Position numbers and translations under genes: made by a program. A stretch of DNA of 64,000 bases. Source: Campylobacter taeniopygiae. GTDB taxonomy: Bacteria; Campylobacterota; Campylobacteria; Campylobacterales; Campylobacteraceae. The notes below the pieces were generated by a model. That model made no database searches and had not been told where the DNA came from. It worked only from the letters and a program-made list of their open reading frames with translations. This document shows, one piece after another, positions 18,373 to 27,454 of this stretch. Within the stretch, counting starts at the first letter, position 1; every line of letters begins with the position of its first letter. The DNA is taken from positions 62,001 to 126,000 of the forward strand of contig NZ_NXLY01000002.1 of the NCBI RefSeq assembly GCF_005406225.1, read 5' to 3'.

Positions 18373-18816
18373 ATGTTTGATTTTTTATATAGTGATATAA
18401 GCTATTTAGGGCTTTTTTTAGTATGCTTTCTCTCAAGCACTCTTTTGCCTTTAGCAAGCGAAGCTTTTGTTTTAGGTTTTATAAAACTCAATTTCAACCC
18501 AACACTTGTACTGACAATAGCTACCTTAGGCAATACTTTAGGAAGTTTAAGCACCTATGGCTTAGCTTTTTTGGGTAAAAAAAATATTTTGGAAAAATAT
18601 TTTAAAAAATCTTTAAAAAAACTTGAAAAATGGGATACAAATTTTTTTAAATTTGGTGCCTTTTTTGCTTTTTTTACTTTTTTACCTTTGGTTGGTGATA
18701 TTTTTGCACTTGGACTAGGTTTTGCTAAATATCCTTTCTTAAAAAGTACCTTTTTTATTTTGCTTGGAAAATTTAGCCGTTATTTTTTTATCATTTTTTT
18801 ATCAAGTTATTTTTAA
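18373..18816 (+). CDS. YqaA-family inner membrane protein (VTT/DedA-related)
   Basis: 147-residue protein with three to four membrane helices. The N-terminal LSSTLLPLASEAFVLGF and the following glycine-rich segment (TLGNTLGSLSTYGLAFLGK) are typical of YqaA proteins, small relatives of the DedA/VTT (SNARE-associated) family. DedA relatives are linked to lipid flipping and envelope homeostasis; a function for YqaA is not established. The gap to the next gene (polA) is 70 bases. Confidence 0.8.
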   Translation: MFDFLYSDISYLGLFLVCFLSSTLLPLASEAFVLGFIKLNFNPTLVLTIATLGNTLGSLSTYGLAFLGKKNILEKYFKKSLKKLEKWDTNFFKFGAFFAFFTFLPLVGDIFALGLGFAKYPFLKSTFFILLGKFSRYFFIIFLSSYF

Positions 18817-18886
18817 AATCATAAGTTTTTAATATAAAAATTGACATAATATAAAAAATTTTAATCCAAAAATTAAGAGAAAGATT

Positions 18887-21529
18887 TTGAAAACTTTAAC
18901 AATTATAGATACTTTTGGCTTTTTTTTCAGACTTTTTTATGCTTTAAAAGGTTTTAAAAATTCCCAAGGACAAGCTAGTGGAATGATTAGTGGCTTTGCT
19001 AATTTCATTTATAGTTTAAAAAATGAATATCAAAGCGATTATATTATCTTTGCGCTAGATTCTAAAGGAAAAACTTTTAGAAGTGATATCGATCCAAATT
19101 ATAAACAAAATAGAACTCCTCCGCCTCCTGAATTATTAGAACAAATTCCAATCTGTATTGACATGATAGAAAAAATGGGGTTTATGAATATTTCTTGCGA
19201 AGGATATGAAGCTGATGATATCATCGCTTCTGTAGTGAAAACTTTTAAAAATGAAGATGTTTTTATCCGTATTATCACTCAAGATAAGGATCTTTATCAA
19301 CTTATAAAAAATGAAAAAACAAGCATTTATAGTCCTATTTCAAAAAATGAATACAACGAAGAAGCTTGTTTGGAAAAATATGGTGTTAAACCTTGTCAAA
19401 TTAGAGATTTTTTAGCACTTTGTGGGGATACTTCAGATAATATTCCAGGAGTTAAGGGTATAGGAGCTAAAGGAGCTAAAAAACTACTTGATGAATTTGA
19501 AAATATTGAAAATATATATGAAAATCTAACATTGATCCGCAATGAAAGAACTCGTTCTTTGCTTTTAGAAGGAAAAGAGAATGCTTTTTTGAGTAAAAAA
19601 CTCACTTCCTTATATGAAGATTTAAAATTTGAAAATTTACTCGAAAAAGCTGTATTTCCTAAAGATGAGCCTCTTTTAAATGTGCTTGAAATTCTAAAAC
19701 ATTATGAGCTTAATTCCTTGCTAAAAAAATTACATAACAATTCCGAAAGCTACGATAAAAAATTAGATTTTAAAGCTAATTTAATTTTAGATGAAGATAA
19801 ACTTTTTGAAATTTTAAATTCCCTTGATCAAGAAAGTATTGTTGCCTTTGATACAGAAACTACAGGACTTGATACTAAAGAAGCTAAAATTGTAGGATTT
19901 AGCTTTTGCATTAGCGAAAATGAAGCTTTTTATGTGCCTTTAACACATAGCTATTTAGGAGTAAAAGAACAAATTTCACTTTCAAGTGCCAAAAAAGCAA
20001 TAGAACTAATTTTTAGACATTTCATAATAGGACACAATCTAAAATACGATTTTCAAATCATTCAAAACAATTTTGCTTTAAATCCCCCAAAAAATTACGC
20101 AGATACTATGATTTTAGCTTGGCTTTTTAATCCATCTTTAAAAGTTAATATGGATGATTTAGCCCTTAGACTTTTTAATCATGAAACCTTACATTTTGAA
20201 AATCTCGTAAAAAAAGGTGAAAATTTTGCAAATGTAGAACTTGAAAAAGCTTGTCAATACGCAGCTGAAGATGCTTACATTACCTTAAAATTTTATCTTT
20301 ATTTTTTAAAAAATCTTGATCCTAATTTATTAGAAATTGCTAAAAATCATGAATTTAATTTTATAAAAATCATTATGATGATGGAAGAAAATGGAATTAA
20401 ACTTGATACGCAAGCACTTGAAAGTTTAATGAAAAAATTTGAAGGTGAAATCAAAAATTTAAGCGAAGAGATTTACACACTATGTCAAGATAAATTCAAT
20501 CTTAATTCACCAAAACAAGTGGGTGATATACTCTTTGAAAAATTAAAACTTCCTAGCGGCAAAAAAACTAAAACAGGTTATTCTACAGATGAAAAAGTTT
20601 TAAATGAAATCATTGATCAACATCCAGTTGTAGCTAAAATTCTAGATTATAGAGAGCTTGCAAAGCTTTATTCTACCTATTGCGAACCTTTAATAAAACT
20701 AGCTTTAAAAGATAAAAATTCACGTATTTATTCAAGTTTTTTACAAACTGGAACCGCCACAGGGCGTCTTTCTTCAAAAGATCCAAATTTGCAAAATATC
20801 CCAGCTCATGGACAATATGCTAAAGATTATAAATCATGTTTTATTTCACAGGATGGTTTTAGTTTTATTAGTCTTGATTATTCTCAAATAGAGCTTAGAA
20901 TGCTCGCGCATTTTAGCGAAGATGAAAAACTCTTAAATGCTTTTGAAAACAATGAAGACATTCATGCTAAAACAGCTTTAATGATTTTTGGTGAAAACAA
21001 CTATCAAACAAGAAGTGTAGCAAAAAGCATTAATTTTGGCCTTATTTATGGAATGGGCTATAAAACTTTAAGCAAAAATTTAAAAATTGAAACCAATCTT
21101 GCAAAATCTTATATAGAAAAATATTTTGAAAATTTCACTAGTATTAAAAATTATTTTGAAAAAGTCAAAAAAGAAGCAAAACAAAATGGTTTTATTTCAA
21201 CCTTGCTAGGGCGCAAACGTTATTTTGATTTTGAAAATGCAAAACCTATGCAACTGGCTATGTATGAAAGAGAAAGTATTAATTCCATCCTACAAGGATC
21301 GGCTGCAGATATCATAAAATTAGCCATGATAGAAATTTCAAAAGATTTAGATGAAAATAAAAAACTCATTTTGCAAATTCATGATGAATTGATTTTTGAA
21401 GTTAGAGATGATTTATGTGTAAATTTTGTTAAAAAAGCTAGTGATATTATGGAAAATATAGTAAAATTAAAAGTAAAATTGCAAACAAGTTCTAGCATCG
21501 CCAAAAAATGGGGCGATTTAAGCAAATAA
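18887..21529 (+). CDS. polA: DNA polymerase I
   Basis: 880-residue family A polymerase for repair and Okazaki fragment processing. The N-terminal 5'-3' exonuclease domain (about 1-285) has the acidic clusters (FALDSKGKTFR, EGYEADDIIA, GDTSDNIPGV). The 3'-5' proofreading domain appears active: Exo I FDTETTG, Exo II GHNLKYDFQ and Exo III YAAEDAYIT are all intact. Polymerase motifs A (LDYSQIELR), B (RSVAKSINFGLIYGMG) and C (QIHDELIFEV) are present. The start is TTG at 18887 behind AAGAGAAAG; no suitable ATG is nearby. motA follows 9 bases later. Confidence 0.96.
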   Translation: MKTLTIIDTFGFFFRLFYALKGFKNSQGQASGMISGFANFIYSLKNEYQSDYIIFALDSKGKTFRSDIDPNYKQNRTPPPPELLEQIPICIDMIEKMGFMNISCEGYEADDIIASVVKTFKNEDVFIRIITQDKDLYQLIKNEKTSIYSPISKNEYNEEACLEKYGVKPCQIRDFLALCGDTSDNIPGVKGIGAKGAKKLLDEFENIENIYENLTLIRNERTRSLLLEGKENAFLSKKLTSLYEDLKFENLLEKAVFPKDEPLLNVLEILKHYELNSLLKKLHNNSESYDKKLDFKANLILDEDKLFEILNSLDQESIVAFDTETTGLDTKEAKIVGFSFCISENEAFYVPLTHSYLGVKEQISLSSAKKAIELIFRHFIIGHNLKYDFQIIQNNFALNPPKNYADTMILAWLFNPSLKVNMDDLALRLFNHETLHFENLVKKGENFANVELEKACQYAAEDAYITLKFYLYFLKNLDPNLLEIAKNHEFNFIKIIMMMEENGIKLDTQALESLMKKFEGEIKNLSEEIYTLCQDKFNLNSPKQVGDILFEKLKLPSGKKTKTGYSTDEKVLNEIIDQHPVVAKILDYRELAKLYSTYCEPLIKLALKDKNSRIYSSFLQTGTATGRLSSKDPNLQNIPAHGQYAKDYKSCFISQDGFSFISLDYSQIELRMLAHFSEDEKLLNAFENNEDIHAKTALMIFGENNYQTRSVAKSINFGLIYGMGYKTLSKNLKIETNLAKSYIEKYFENFTSIKNYFEKVKKEAKQNGFISTLLGRKRYFDFENAKPMQLAMYERESINSILQGSAADIIKLAMIEISKDLDENKKLILQIHDELIFEVRDDLCVNFVKKASDIMENIVKLKVKLQTSSSIAKKWGDLSK

Positions 21530-21538
21530 GGAGAAATA

Positions 21539-22315
21539 ATGGATCTTTCAACCATACTAGGGATGGTTCTTGCGGTAACTAGTATTTCCGTAGGGGATAT
21601 ATTAGAAGGGGGAAATCCTTTACATGTTATTCACCTTTCTTCTTTTCTTATCGTTATGCCAACTGCCGCTTTTTGCGCAATGACCTCAACTCATAAAAAG
21701 ATTGTTAAGGCAGCTTATAAAGAATTAAAAATTGTTTTCAAGGGTTCAGGAGTTAATTTGCCAGAAAGAATAGCTCAATTGATTGAATTTGCAGTTATAG
21801 CACGTAGGGATGGACTTTTAGCTCTTGAATCAAGAACTAATGAAATTGAAAATGAATTTTTAAAAAATGCTATGATGATGCTTGTTGATGGTAAAAGTTT
21901 TGAAGAAATTCATGAAAGTATGGAAATTCAAACCGAACAATTAGAGGAACACTATAAAGAATGTGCCGAATATTGGATAGTCTTTGGAGAAACTTGTCCG
22001 ACTATGGGACTAGTTGGAGCTGTTTTTGGTTTGATTTTAGCCCTTAAACTTTTGGATAACCCTCAAGCAATGGCGGCAGGTATTTCAGGTGCATTTACAG
22101 CTACGGTTACAGGAATCTTTGGAGCATACGCTTTATATACTCCATGGGGTAGAAAATTAAAAGCCAATGGTATGGAGTTTGTTAAAGAACAAATTGTAAT
22201 TACAGAAGCCGTCAAAGGAATAGCAGAAGGAGCAAATCCTAGAGATTTAGAAGCTAAACTCTTTAATTTCTTAAGCCATGATGATGTAAGAATTTCACAA
22301 TTTGATAAAGGTTAA
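21539..22315 (+). CDS. motA: MotA, flagellar stator proton-channel subunit
   Basis: 258-residue stator protein with four membrane helices. Two lie near the N-terminus and two around 150-200 (TMGLVGAVFGLILALKLL, AFTATVTGIFGAYALYTPWG), with the charged cytoplasmic loop between them contacting FliG. With MotB it conducts ions that power rotation. Starts 9 bases after polA behind a perfect AAGGAGA site and is followed 2 bases later by motB. Confidence 0.97.
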   Translation: MDLSTILGMVLAVTSISVGDILEGGNPLHVIHLSSFLIVMPTAAFCAMTSTHKKIVKAAYKELKIVFKGSGVNLPERIAQLIEFAVIARRDGLLALESRTNEIENEFLKNAMMMLVDGKSFEEIHESMEIQTEQLEEHYKECAEYWIVFGETCPTMGLVGAVFGLILALKLLDNPQAMAAGISGAFTATVTGIFGAYALYTPWGRKLKANGMEFVKEQIVITEAVKGIAEGANPRDLEAKLFNFLSHDDVRISQFDKG

Positions 22316-22317
22316 AA

Positions 22318-23049
22318 ATGGCTAAAAAAGTAAAATGTCCAGAGTGCCCAGCTGGTGAAAAATGGGCTGTTCCTTATGCAGACTTTTTATCTTTACTTTT
22401 GGCACTTTTTATTGCTCTTTGGGCTATTTCAAAGTCTAATCCAGCTAAAGTAGAAGCTTTAAAAACCGAATTTGTTAAAATTTTTGATTATACCGCGACT
22501 CAAACAGTGCAACAACAAAATCAAGATACCCATAAATTTAAAGGTTCTCAAGAAGAAAAAGATGATGAATTAAATAAATTAAAAAAAATGACTCTTAATC
22601 AGCAAGAAATCATTAAAAAACTTCAAGCTGCACTTGATCAATCAGACAATCAAGAAATACTCAATCTTCCTTCTAAAGTTGAATTTGAAAAAAACAGCTC
22701 TGAAATAGAATCTGCTGATATTCAAGATTATCTAAAACGCATAGCTCAACTCATTTCATATCTACCTCCTCAAGTAAAAATTGAAATTAGAGGTTATACG
22801 GATAACAGTGAATCTTCTCTTAGAAGTTATGAGTTAGGATACGCAAGAGCTCAAAGCGTTTTAAAATACCTTATGAAAGGTGGAATTAATACTAAAAATA
22901 TCACCCTAAAAAGCTATGGACTCAATGATCCTCTAAATGGAAATCCTCAAGCTTTAGAAAACAATCGGGCAGAAATTTATTTTAAAGTTGATACACAAGA
23001 TAAAGACGCTAAACAATCTGTATTAGATCTTATAGAAAAGAGTAAATAA
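22318..23049 (+). CDS. motB: MotB, flagellar stator peptidoglycan-anchored subunit
   Basis: 243-residue stator subunit with a single N-terminal membrane helix carrying the channel aspartate (Asp22 in PYADFLSLLLALF), a plug/linker with coiled character (about 55-110) and an OmpA-type peptidoglycan-binding domain at the C-terminus (IEIRGYTDN, RAQSVLKYL, NRAEIYF). It forms the ion path with MotA. It ends 11 bases before the convergent flhB stop. Confidence 0.97.
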   Translation: MAKKVKCPECPAGEKWAVPYADFLSLLLALFIALWAISKSNPAKVEALKTEFVKIFDYTATQTVQQQNQDTHKFKGSQEEKDDELNKLKKMTLNQQEIIKKLQAALDQSDNQEILNLPSKVEFEKNSSEIESADIQDYLKRIAQLISYLPPQVKIEIRGYTDNSESSLRSYELGYARAQSVLKYLMKGGINTKNITLKSYGLNDPLNGNPQALENNRAEIYFKVDTQDKDAKQSVLDLIEKSK

Positions 23050-23060
23050 AATTTACTCTT

Positions 23061-24152
23061 TTAACTATTATTTTTCTTTACTTGCCCTGCTAAACGCCCC
23101 TTATTATTAGTATTATAAACAAAGCCTAATACCTCAGCAACCGCTTTAAATAATTCTCTAGGAATCAAATCATCAACATCGCAAACCTTATAAAGCTCTC
23201 TTGCTAAAGGAGGGTTTTCATAAACCACTACATTATTATCATAAGCAACTTGCTTAATACGCAAAGCAAGAAAATCAACTCCTTTAGCAACTACACGAGG
23301 TGCTTGCTCTTTTGTAGTATCATAACGTATAGCAACTGCATAATGCGTAGGGTTTGTGATCACCACATCAGCTCCAGCAACATCTTGCACCATACGACGC
23401 CTTGCAGCTTCCATTTGCAAACGTCTGATTCTACCTTTAACTTGTGGATCTCCTTCCATTTGTTTATATTCATCTTTTATCTCTTGTTTGCTCATCCGCA
23501 AACTTTTAAAATATTGAAATCTCACTAAAAAAACATCTAAAACAGCAATCACTAAAAAAGCAATGATCACAATAGAAGCTAAAATAATTACTTTATCTCT
23601 AAGCCAATTAAGTTGTTCAACTAAATTATAACGCTCAAGAAGGGGCAATTCATTCATAAATTTCAAAAGAACAACAAAAGCTATACTAAAAACCACTCCT
23701 ACTTTTAGAAGAATTTTAAAAGTATCTAATATCTTTTTTAAAGAAATTAAATTTTTAATTCCTTTTAAAGGATTGATTTTTCCTAAATTTGGCATAATGG
23801 GTTTAGTAGTAAAAATAAAACCAAACTGCATAATATTTCCCAAAACCCCAGCCACCATAATACTTAAAACTATAGGTGCAAGCATGATTAAAACCTCCAA
23901 AATACTTTTAATCATAATACCTTGAACTATACGCAAATCCAATTCCGCACCAATAAAACTTTGATAATATCTATATAAATTTGTAATTCTTTGGCCTATA
24001 AAACCCATAGTAAATAAAGTAACAGCTAAGCCTATTATTAAAGTTACTATAGCTGCAGCATCTTGAGATTTTGGAACATTACCTTCATTACGGGCATCTT
24101 CTATTTTTTTGGACGTGGGTTCTTCGGTTTTTTCTTGATCTTCGCCTGGCAT
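23061..24152 (-). CDS. flhB: FlhB, flagellar type III export switch protein
   Basis: About 363-residue export-gate protein with four membrane helices (about 30-210) and a cytoplasmic domain that sets the switch between rod/hook and filament substrates. The autocleavage motif NPTH is present in VVITNPTHYAVAIRYD, near residue 262. The N-terminus (GEDQEKTEEPTSKK) is the family hallmark. The ATG is preferred over a TTG two codons earlier because AGGA lies about 6 bases before it. In C. jejuni FlhB also feeds into the FlgSR-sigma54 control of middle flagellar genes. Confidence 0.96.
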   Translation of the reverse strand: MPGEDQEKTEEPTSKKIEDARNEGNVPKSQDAAAIVTLIIGLAVTLFTMGFIGQRITNLYRYYQSFIGAELDLRIVQGIMIKSILEVLIMLAPIVLSIMVAGVLGNIMQFGFIFTTKPIMPNLGKINPLKGIKNLISLKKILDTFKILLKVGVVFSIAFVVLLKFMNELPLLERYNLVEQLNWLRDKVIILASIVIIAFLVIAVLDVFLVRFQYFKSLRMSKQEIKDEYKQMEGDPQVKGRIRRLQMEAARRRMVQDVAGADVVITNPTHYAVAIRYDTTKEQAPRVVAKGVDFLALRIKQVAYDNNVVVYENPPLARELYKVCDVDDLIPRELFKAVAEVLGFVYNTNNKGRLAGQVKKNNS

Positions 24153-24232
24153 TAACAATCCTGATTAAAATGATAAGAAAATTATATAATGAAAAAGGAT
24201 GAAATTCAATAAATTCAAGAAGTTTTAAAGAG

Positions 24233-24256
24233 GAATGCCTCTTTAAAGAGGCATTT
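24233..24256 (-). terminator. Hairpin region after ahpC with three complementary arms
   Basis: A perfect 22-bp palindrome (24234-24255) lies just after the ahpC stop. The heptamer arms occur three times in alternating orientation (AAAGAGG, CCTCTTT, AAAGAGG from about 24226), so two different stems can form. Position and stem suggest termination of ahpC; on the plus side the palindrome is followed by TTTTAATT. Confidence 0.6.
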
Positions 24257-24259
24257 TAA

Positions 24260-24856
24260 TTATAATTTACTTTCATTTTTATTAAGATATTCAGCAACAC
24301 CTTTAGGATCAGCTTTCATACCCTCATCACCTTTATTCCAACCTGCAGGGCAAACTTCACCGTGTTCATTTGTGAAAAGCATAGTATCTACCATTCTAAT
24401 CATTTCATCGATATTTCTACCTAATGGTAAATCGTTAATAACTGCATGACGAACTGTTCCATCAGCATCTAATAAGAAAGAACCTCTAAGTGCCACCGCT
24501 TCAGCATAAAGAACATCAAAATTTCTAGCAATTTGTTTTGTTAAATCAGCCACAAGTGGAAATTTAACCTGACCAATACCACCTTGATTAACTGGAGTAT
24601 TTTTCCAAGCAAAATGTGAAAATTCATTATCTCCTGAAATTCCGATTACTTCGATGCCACGATCTTTAAATTCTTGATATCTCTTATCAAAAGCGATAAT
24701 TTCTGAAGGACATACAAAAGTAAAATCTTTTGGATAAAAAAATACCACAGCACCTTTTGGTCCTATATTTTTATAAAGATTAAAATCTTGAACTATTTCA
24801 TTATTTCCTAGTACTGCAGGTGCAGTAAAATCTAAAGCTTTTTTTGTAACGATCAT
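24260..24856 (-). CDS. ahpC: Alkyl hydroperoxide reductase AhpC (2-Cys peroxiredoxin)
   Basis: 198-residue peroxiredoxin that reduces peroxides. The peroxidatic Cys49 lies in DFTFVCPSE and the resolving Cys169 in GEVCPAGW. Campylobacter lacks AhpF, so it likely depends on thioredoxin. Good AGGAG ribosome site. It is divergent from fdxA across a 246-bp gap. In C. jejuni ahpC is repressed by PerR and activated by CosR; both regulators are encoded in this window. Confidence 0.97.
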   Translation of the reverse strand: MIVTKKALDFTAPAVLGNNEIVQDFNLYKNIGPKGAVVFFYPKDFTFVCPSEIIAFDKRYQEFKDRGIEVIGISGDNEFSHFAWKNTPVNQGGIGQVKFPLVADLTKQIARNFDVLYAEAVALRGSFLLDADGTVRHAVINDLPLGRNIDEMIRMVDTMLFTNEHGEVCPAGWNKGDEGMKADPKGVAEYLNKNESKL

Positions 24857-24893
24857 ATTTTTCTCCTAAATAATAAATTTTATTAGTAACAAA

Positions 24894-24899
24894 ATTATA
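24894..24899 (-). promoter_or_regulatory. Putative -10 element of ahpC
   Basis: TATAAT on the minus strand, about 40 bases before the ahpC ATG, within GATATAATTTTG. No unambiguous PerR box could be read by eye beside it. Confidence 0.45.
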
Positions 24900-25002
24900 T
24901 CATTTAAATCTTTAAAAAATTTTAAAATAAGATAATTAATGTATTGTATTAAATTCTTTGGAATTTTTACAAAACATAATCTTTATAAAATATTAAAATA
25001 TT

Positions 25003-25048
25003 ATTATCAAAATTTTAGTTTTTTGATTATCAAAATTTTAGTTTTTTT
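25003..25048. repeat. Tandem 23-bp direct repeat upstream of fdxA
   Basis: Two head-to-tail copies (25003-25025 and 25026-25048), identical at 22 of 23 positions, containing ATTATCAAAATTTTAG. They end 55 bases before the fdxA start, in the region where a promoter and operator should lie. Function unknown; either a regulator-binding repeat or a recent slippage duplication. Confidence 0.75.
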
Positions 25049-25102
25049 AAGAATAGTATGATACAATTTTTTTCGTAAAATCTCAAATTAAAAGGAAAAA
25101 AG

Positions 25103-25387
25103 ATGGCTGTAAAAATTACAGATATTTGTATTGCTTGTGGTTCTTGTATTGATGAGTGTCCAGTTAGTGCTATTGTTGATGATGCTAGCAATCCAGAAGG
25201 TCAAGATAGTTATTATGTTTATGCAGATAAATGCGTTGAGTGTGTAGGTCATAATGATCAACCAGCCTGTGCAAGCGCTTGTCCAACTGATGGATGTATA
25301 GTATGGAGCGAAGTTGCTTCAGGGCAACCAAGCCGCGATAATATCGGTGCAGATATGAGAAATGGAGATACTCCAGTTTTTGCTTAA
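25103..25387 (+). CDS. fdxA: FdxA, 2[4Fe-4S] ferredoxin
   Basis: 94-residue ferredoxin with cluster motifs CIACGSCIDECP and CVECVGHNDQPACASACP followed by a Cys-containing TDGCIVW. The acidic C-terminal tail (GADMRNGDTPVFA) is not needed for clusters. In C. jejuni fdxA, divergent from ahpC, is iron-induced and contributes to aerotolerance. Good AAAGGAAAAA ribosome site. A strong terminator follows. Confidence 0.95.
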   Translation: MAVKITDICIACGSCIDECPVSAIVDDASNPEGQDSYYVYADKCVECVGHNDQPACASACPTDGCIVWSEVASGQPSRDNIGADMRNGDTPVFA

Positions 25388-25394
25388 TCCATCC

Positions 25395-25418
25395 AAAAGC
25401 TAGTTTCTACTAGCTTTT
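25395..25418 (+). terminator. Intrinsic terminator after fdxA
   Basis: Perfect 10-bp arms (25395-25404 and 25409-25418) with loop TTCT, followed by CTTTAATTTTTTTT. Eight bases after the fdxA stop; separates fdxA from the ndk operon. Confidence 0.9.
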
Positions 25419-25445
25419 CTTTAATTTTTTTTAAAAAAAATCTAG

Positions 25446-25451
25446 TATAAT
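25446..25451 (+). promoter_or_regulatory. Putative -10 element for the ndk-rpmF-plsX-fabH operon
   Basis: TATAAT directly after the fdxA terminator and about 70 bases before the ndk ATG, implying a leader of about 60 bases. The position between terminator and gene makes it a good candidate. Confidence 0.5.
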
Positions 25452-25520
25452 TCCAACTTTGCTTAACATAACAAAAAAACAAATTTATTATTTTTGTATT
25501 ATTTTAGGAGTAAGTTTATC

Positions 25521-25934
25521 ATGGAAAAAACTTTATCAATTATTAAACCAGATGCTGTTCGAAAAAATCTCATAGGTAAAATTTTAGATCGTTTTGAAAG
25601 CAATGGACTTAAAATAATTGCATTAAAAAAAATTCAACTTACAAGCGAACAAGCGGAGAATTTTTATGCTATTCATAAAGAAAGACCTTTTTTTAAAGAT
25701 TTAGTGAATTTTATGATCAGTGGTCCTGTTGTTATTTCTATACTAGAAGGCGAAAATGCTGTCTTAAAAAACAGAGAACTAATGGGAGCAACCGATCCAA
25801 AAGAAGCTAAATCCGGCACTATTAGAGCAGATTTTGCAGAAAGTATCGATGCAAATGCTGTTCATGGAAGTGATAGTTTAGAAAACGCAAAAAACGAAAT
25901 TGAGTTTTTCTTTAAATCAAATGAAATTTGCTAA
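25521..25934 (+). CDS. ndk: Nucleoside diphosphate kinase
   Basis: 137-residue enzyme that transfers gamma-phosphate between nucleoside di- and triphosphates through a phosphohistidine (His115 in NAVHGSDS). The start METKLSII-type N-terminus begins at the ATG at 25521 with AGGAG 8 bases upstream; an in-frame upstream TTG at 25494 lacks a ribosome site and would lie in the leader. The next gene starts directly after the stop. Confidence 0.96.
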   Translation: MEKTLSIIKPDAVRKNLIGKILDRFESNGLKIIALKKIQLTSEQAENFYAIHKERPFFKDLVNFMISGPVVISILEGENAVLKNRELMGATDPKEAKSGTIRADFAESIDANAVHGSDSLENAKNEIEFFFKSNEIC

Positions 25935-26294
25935 ATGAAAATTAGTTTTTCAAAGATTAATAACACAAACTATCCTTTTAAACTTAATCTTGAAAATATA
26001 ATTTTTGAAGGAAATTTAGCAAAAATAAATACAAAACTTGTTAAAATAAATGCAATAATGCAAGGTTTTGTTTATAGACCTTGTGATAGCTGTGGTGAAG
26101 AATTGGAACTTTGTGTTCATGAAAATCTAGAGCTTTTTGCAAGCGATGGTATTTTTAAAGATGAAAATAACGAATTAAGCAATACCATAGAATTTTTCGA
26201 TGGACAAATAGATCTTATAGAAGTTGCAATTAGCGAACTTGAAGCTTATTTGAGTGATTATTTTTATTGTAATCACTGTAAAAATAAAAATTAA
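25935..26294 (+). CDS. DUF177/YceD-family protein
   Basis: 119-residue protein of the YceD (DUF177) family, which in most bacteria is encoded directly before rpmF, as here. It carries two CxxC pairs (CDSCGEELEL, about residues 50-53, and CNHC near the end) that could bind zinc. YceD proteins are linked to 23S rRNA or large-subunit maturation in plants and bacteria; the mechanism is not firm. It starts on the base after the ndk stop. Confidence 0.85.
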   Translation: MKISFSKINNTNYPFKLNLENIIFEGNLAKINTKLVKINAIMQGFVYRPCDSCGEELELCVHENLELFASDGIFKDENNELSNTIEFFDGQIDLIEVAISELEAYLSDYFYCNHCKNKN

Positions 26295-26315
26295 TTAAAT
26301 TAAAAAGGAGATAAA

Positions 26316-26462
26316 ATGGCAGTACCTAAGAGAAGAGTAAGTAAAACTCGTGCAGCAAAAAGAAGAACTCACTATAAAGTTAGTCTTCCTATGCCTATAA
26401 AAGATAAAGATGGCAGCTATAAAATGCCACATCGTGCAAACCCAAATACTAAGGAATATTAA
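26316..26462 (+). CDS. rpmF: Ribosomal protein L32
   Basis: 48-residue bL32, too short for a routine ORF scan. The N-terminal [20 protein letters not shown] segment is diagnostic. It lacks the four zinc-binding cysteines found in some L32 proteins, ending [11 protein letters not shown] instead. The AAAGGAG ribosome site is 6 bases before the ATG. Located between DUF177 and plsX, the widely conserved arrangement. Confidence 0.97.
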   Translation: MAVPKRRVSKTRAAKRRTHYKVSLPMPIKDKDGSYKMPHRANPNTKEY

Positions 26463-26467
26463 AATCA

Positions 26468-27454
26468 ATGATAAGCATTGCTATTGATGCAATGGGGGGA
26501 GATTTTGGGGAAAAACCTATTATAGAAGGCGTTATTGAGGCATTAAAAGAAAAACCTTTTAATGCTGTACTTGTAGGTGACTCTAAAATTTTAAAACCTC
26601 TAATTCCAAAAGATTTTGAACAATATATCCAATACGAAGAGGCTCATGAAGTTTTTTCTATGGATGAAAATGCAACTGATGCTTTAAAACGTAAAGATAC
26701 TACAATTTACAAAGCCATAGAATTAGTCAAAAATGGCAAAGCCAAAGCTGTTGTTTCAGCTGGTCATAGTGGGGCAAGTATGTCTTTAGCCACTTTAAGA
26801 CTTGGAAGATTAAAAGGAATTTTAAGACCTGCGATCGCTACTTTAATGCCAAATGTAGTCGGCAAAACTCTCTTTTTAGATGTGGGAGCAAACACAGACT
26901 GTAAAGCAGATCATTTGTTTCAATTTGCTATTATGGGAGATATCTACGCTAAAGAATTAATGAAAATTTCTAAACCTCGCTTAGCATTGCTATCCAATGG
27001 AGAGGAAGAATGCAAAGGGAATGAACTCACTAAAGAAGCACATCAAATGATGAAGCAAATTCCAAATTTTATCGGCAACGCTGAAGGTAGAGATATTTTT
27101 AATGGAGAAATTGATATTTTAATTTGCGATGGCTTTAATGGCAATGTGATCTTAAAAGCATGCGAAGGTGTAGCGACAGCTATTTTTCAAATTTTAAAAA
27201 GAGAAGTTCGACAATCAATTTTTGCAAAAATAGGTGCTTTGATGATGAAACCTTGCTTTAAAAAACTTAAAAAACATATGGATTGGCAAGAATATGGAGG
27301 AGCACCTTTGCTAGGAGTGAATGGTTGTGTGATCATTAGTCATGGAAAAAGCGATGCTAGGGCGATTAAAAATGCTATTTTTCAAGCGATCAATTTTGGA
27401 AAATCCAATATTAACACCTTAATAGAAAATGAATTAGAGAAGTACAATGCCTAA
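26468..27454 (+). CDS. plsX: PlsX, phosphate acyltransferase
   Basis: 328-residue enzyme making acyl-phosphate from acyl-ACP, the donor for PlsY. Typical segments are [11 protein letters not shown] at the N-terminus, [12 protein letters not shown] and [14 protein letters not shown]. It starts 5 bases after rpmF and overlaps fabH by 8 bases, tying membrane lipid synthesis to a ribosomal protein in one transcript. Full length. Confidence 0.97.
   Translation: MISIAIDAMGGDFGEKPIIEGVIEALKEKPFNAVLVGDSKILKPLIPKDFEQYIQYEEAHEVFSMDENATDALKRKDTTIYKAIELVKNGKAKAVVSAGHSGASMSLATLRLGRLKGILRPAIATLMPNVVGKTLFLDVGANTDCKADHLFQFAIMGDIYAKELMKISKPRLALLSNGEEECKGNELTKEAHQMMKQIPNFIGNAEGRDIFNGEIDILICDGFNGNVILKACEGVATAIFQILKREVRQSIFAKIGALMMKPCFKKLKKHMDWQEYGGAPLLGVNGCVIISHGKSDARAIKNAIFQAINFGKSNINTLIENELEKYNA

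Noticed and set aside
26491..26502. Run of six G in the start of plsX
   Set aside because: It encodes the conserved Met-Gly-Gly-Asp of PlsX and is shorter than the poly-G tracts that drive phase variation in Campylobacter. No poly-G run of eight or more was seen.
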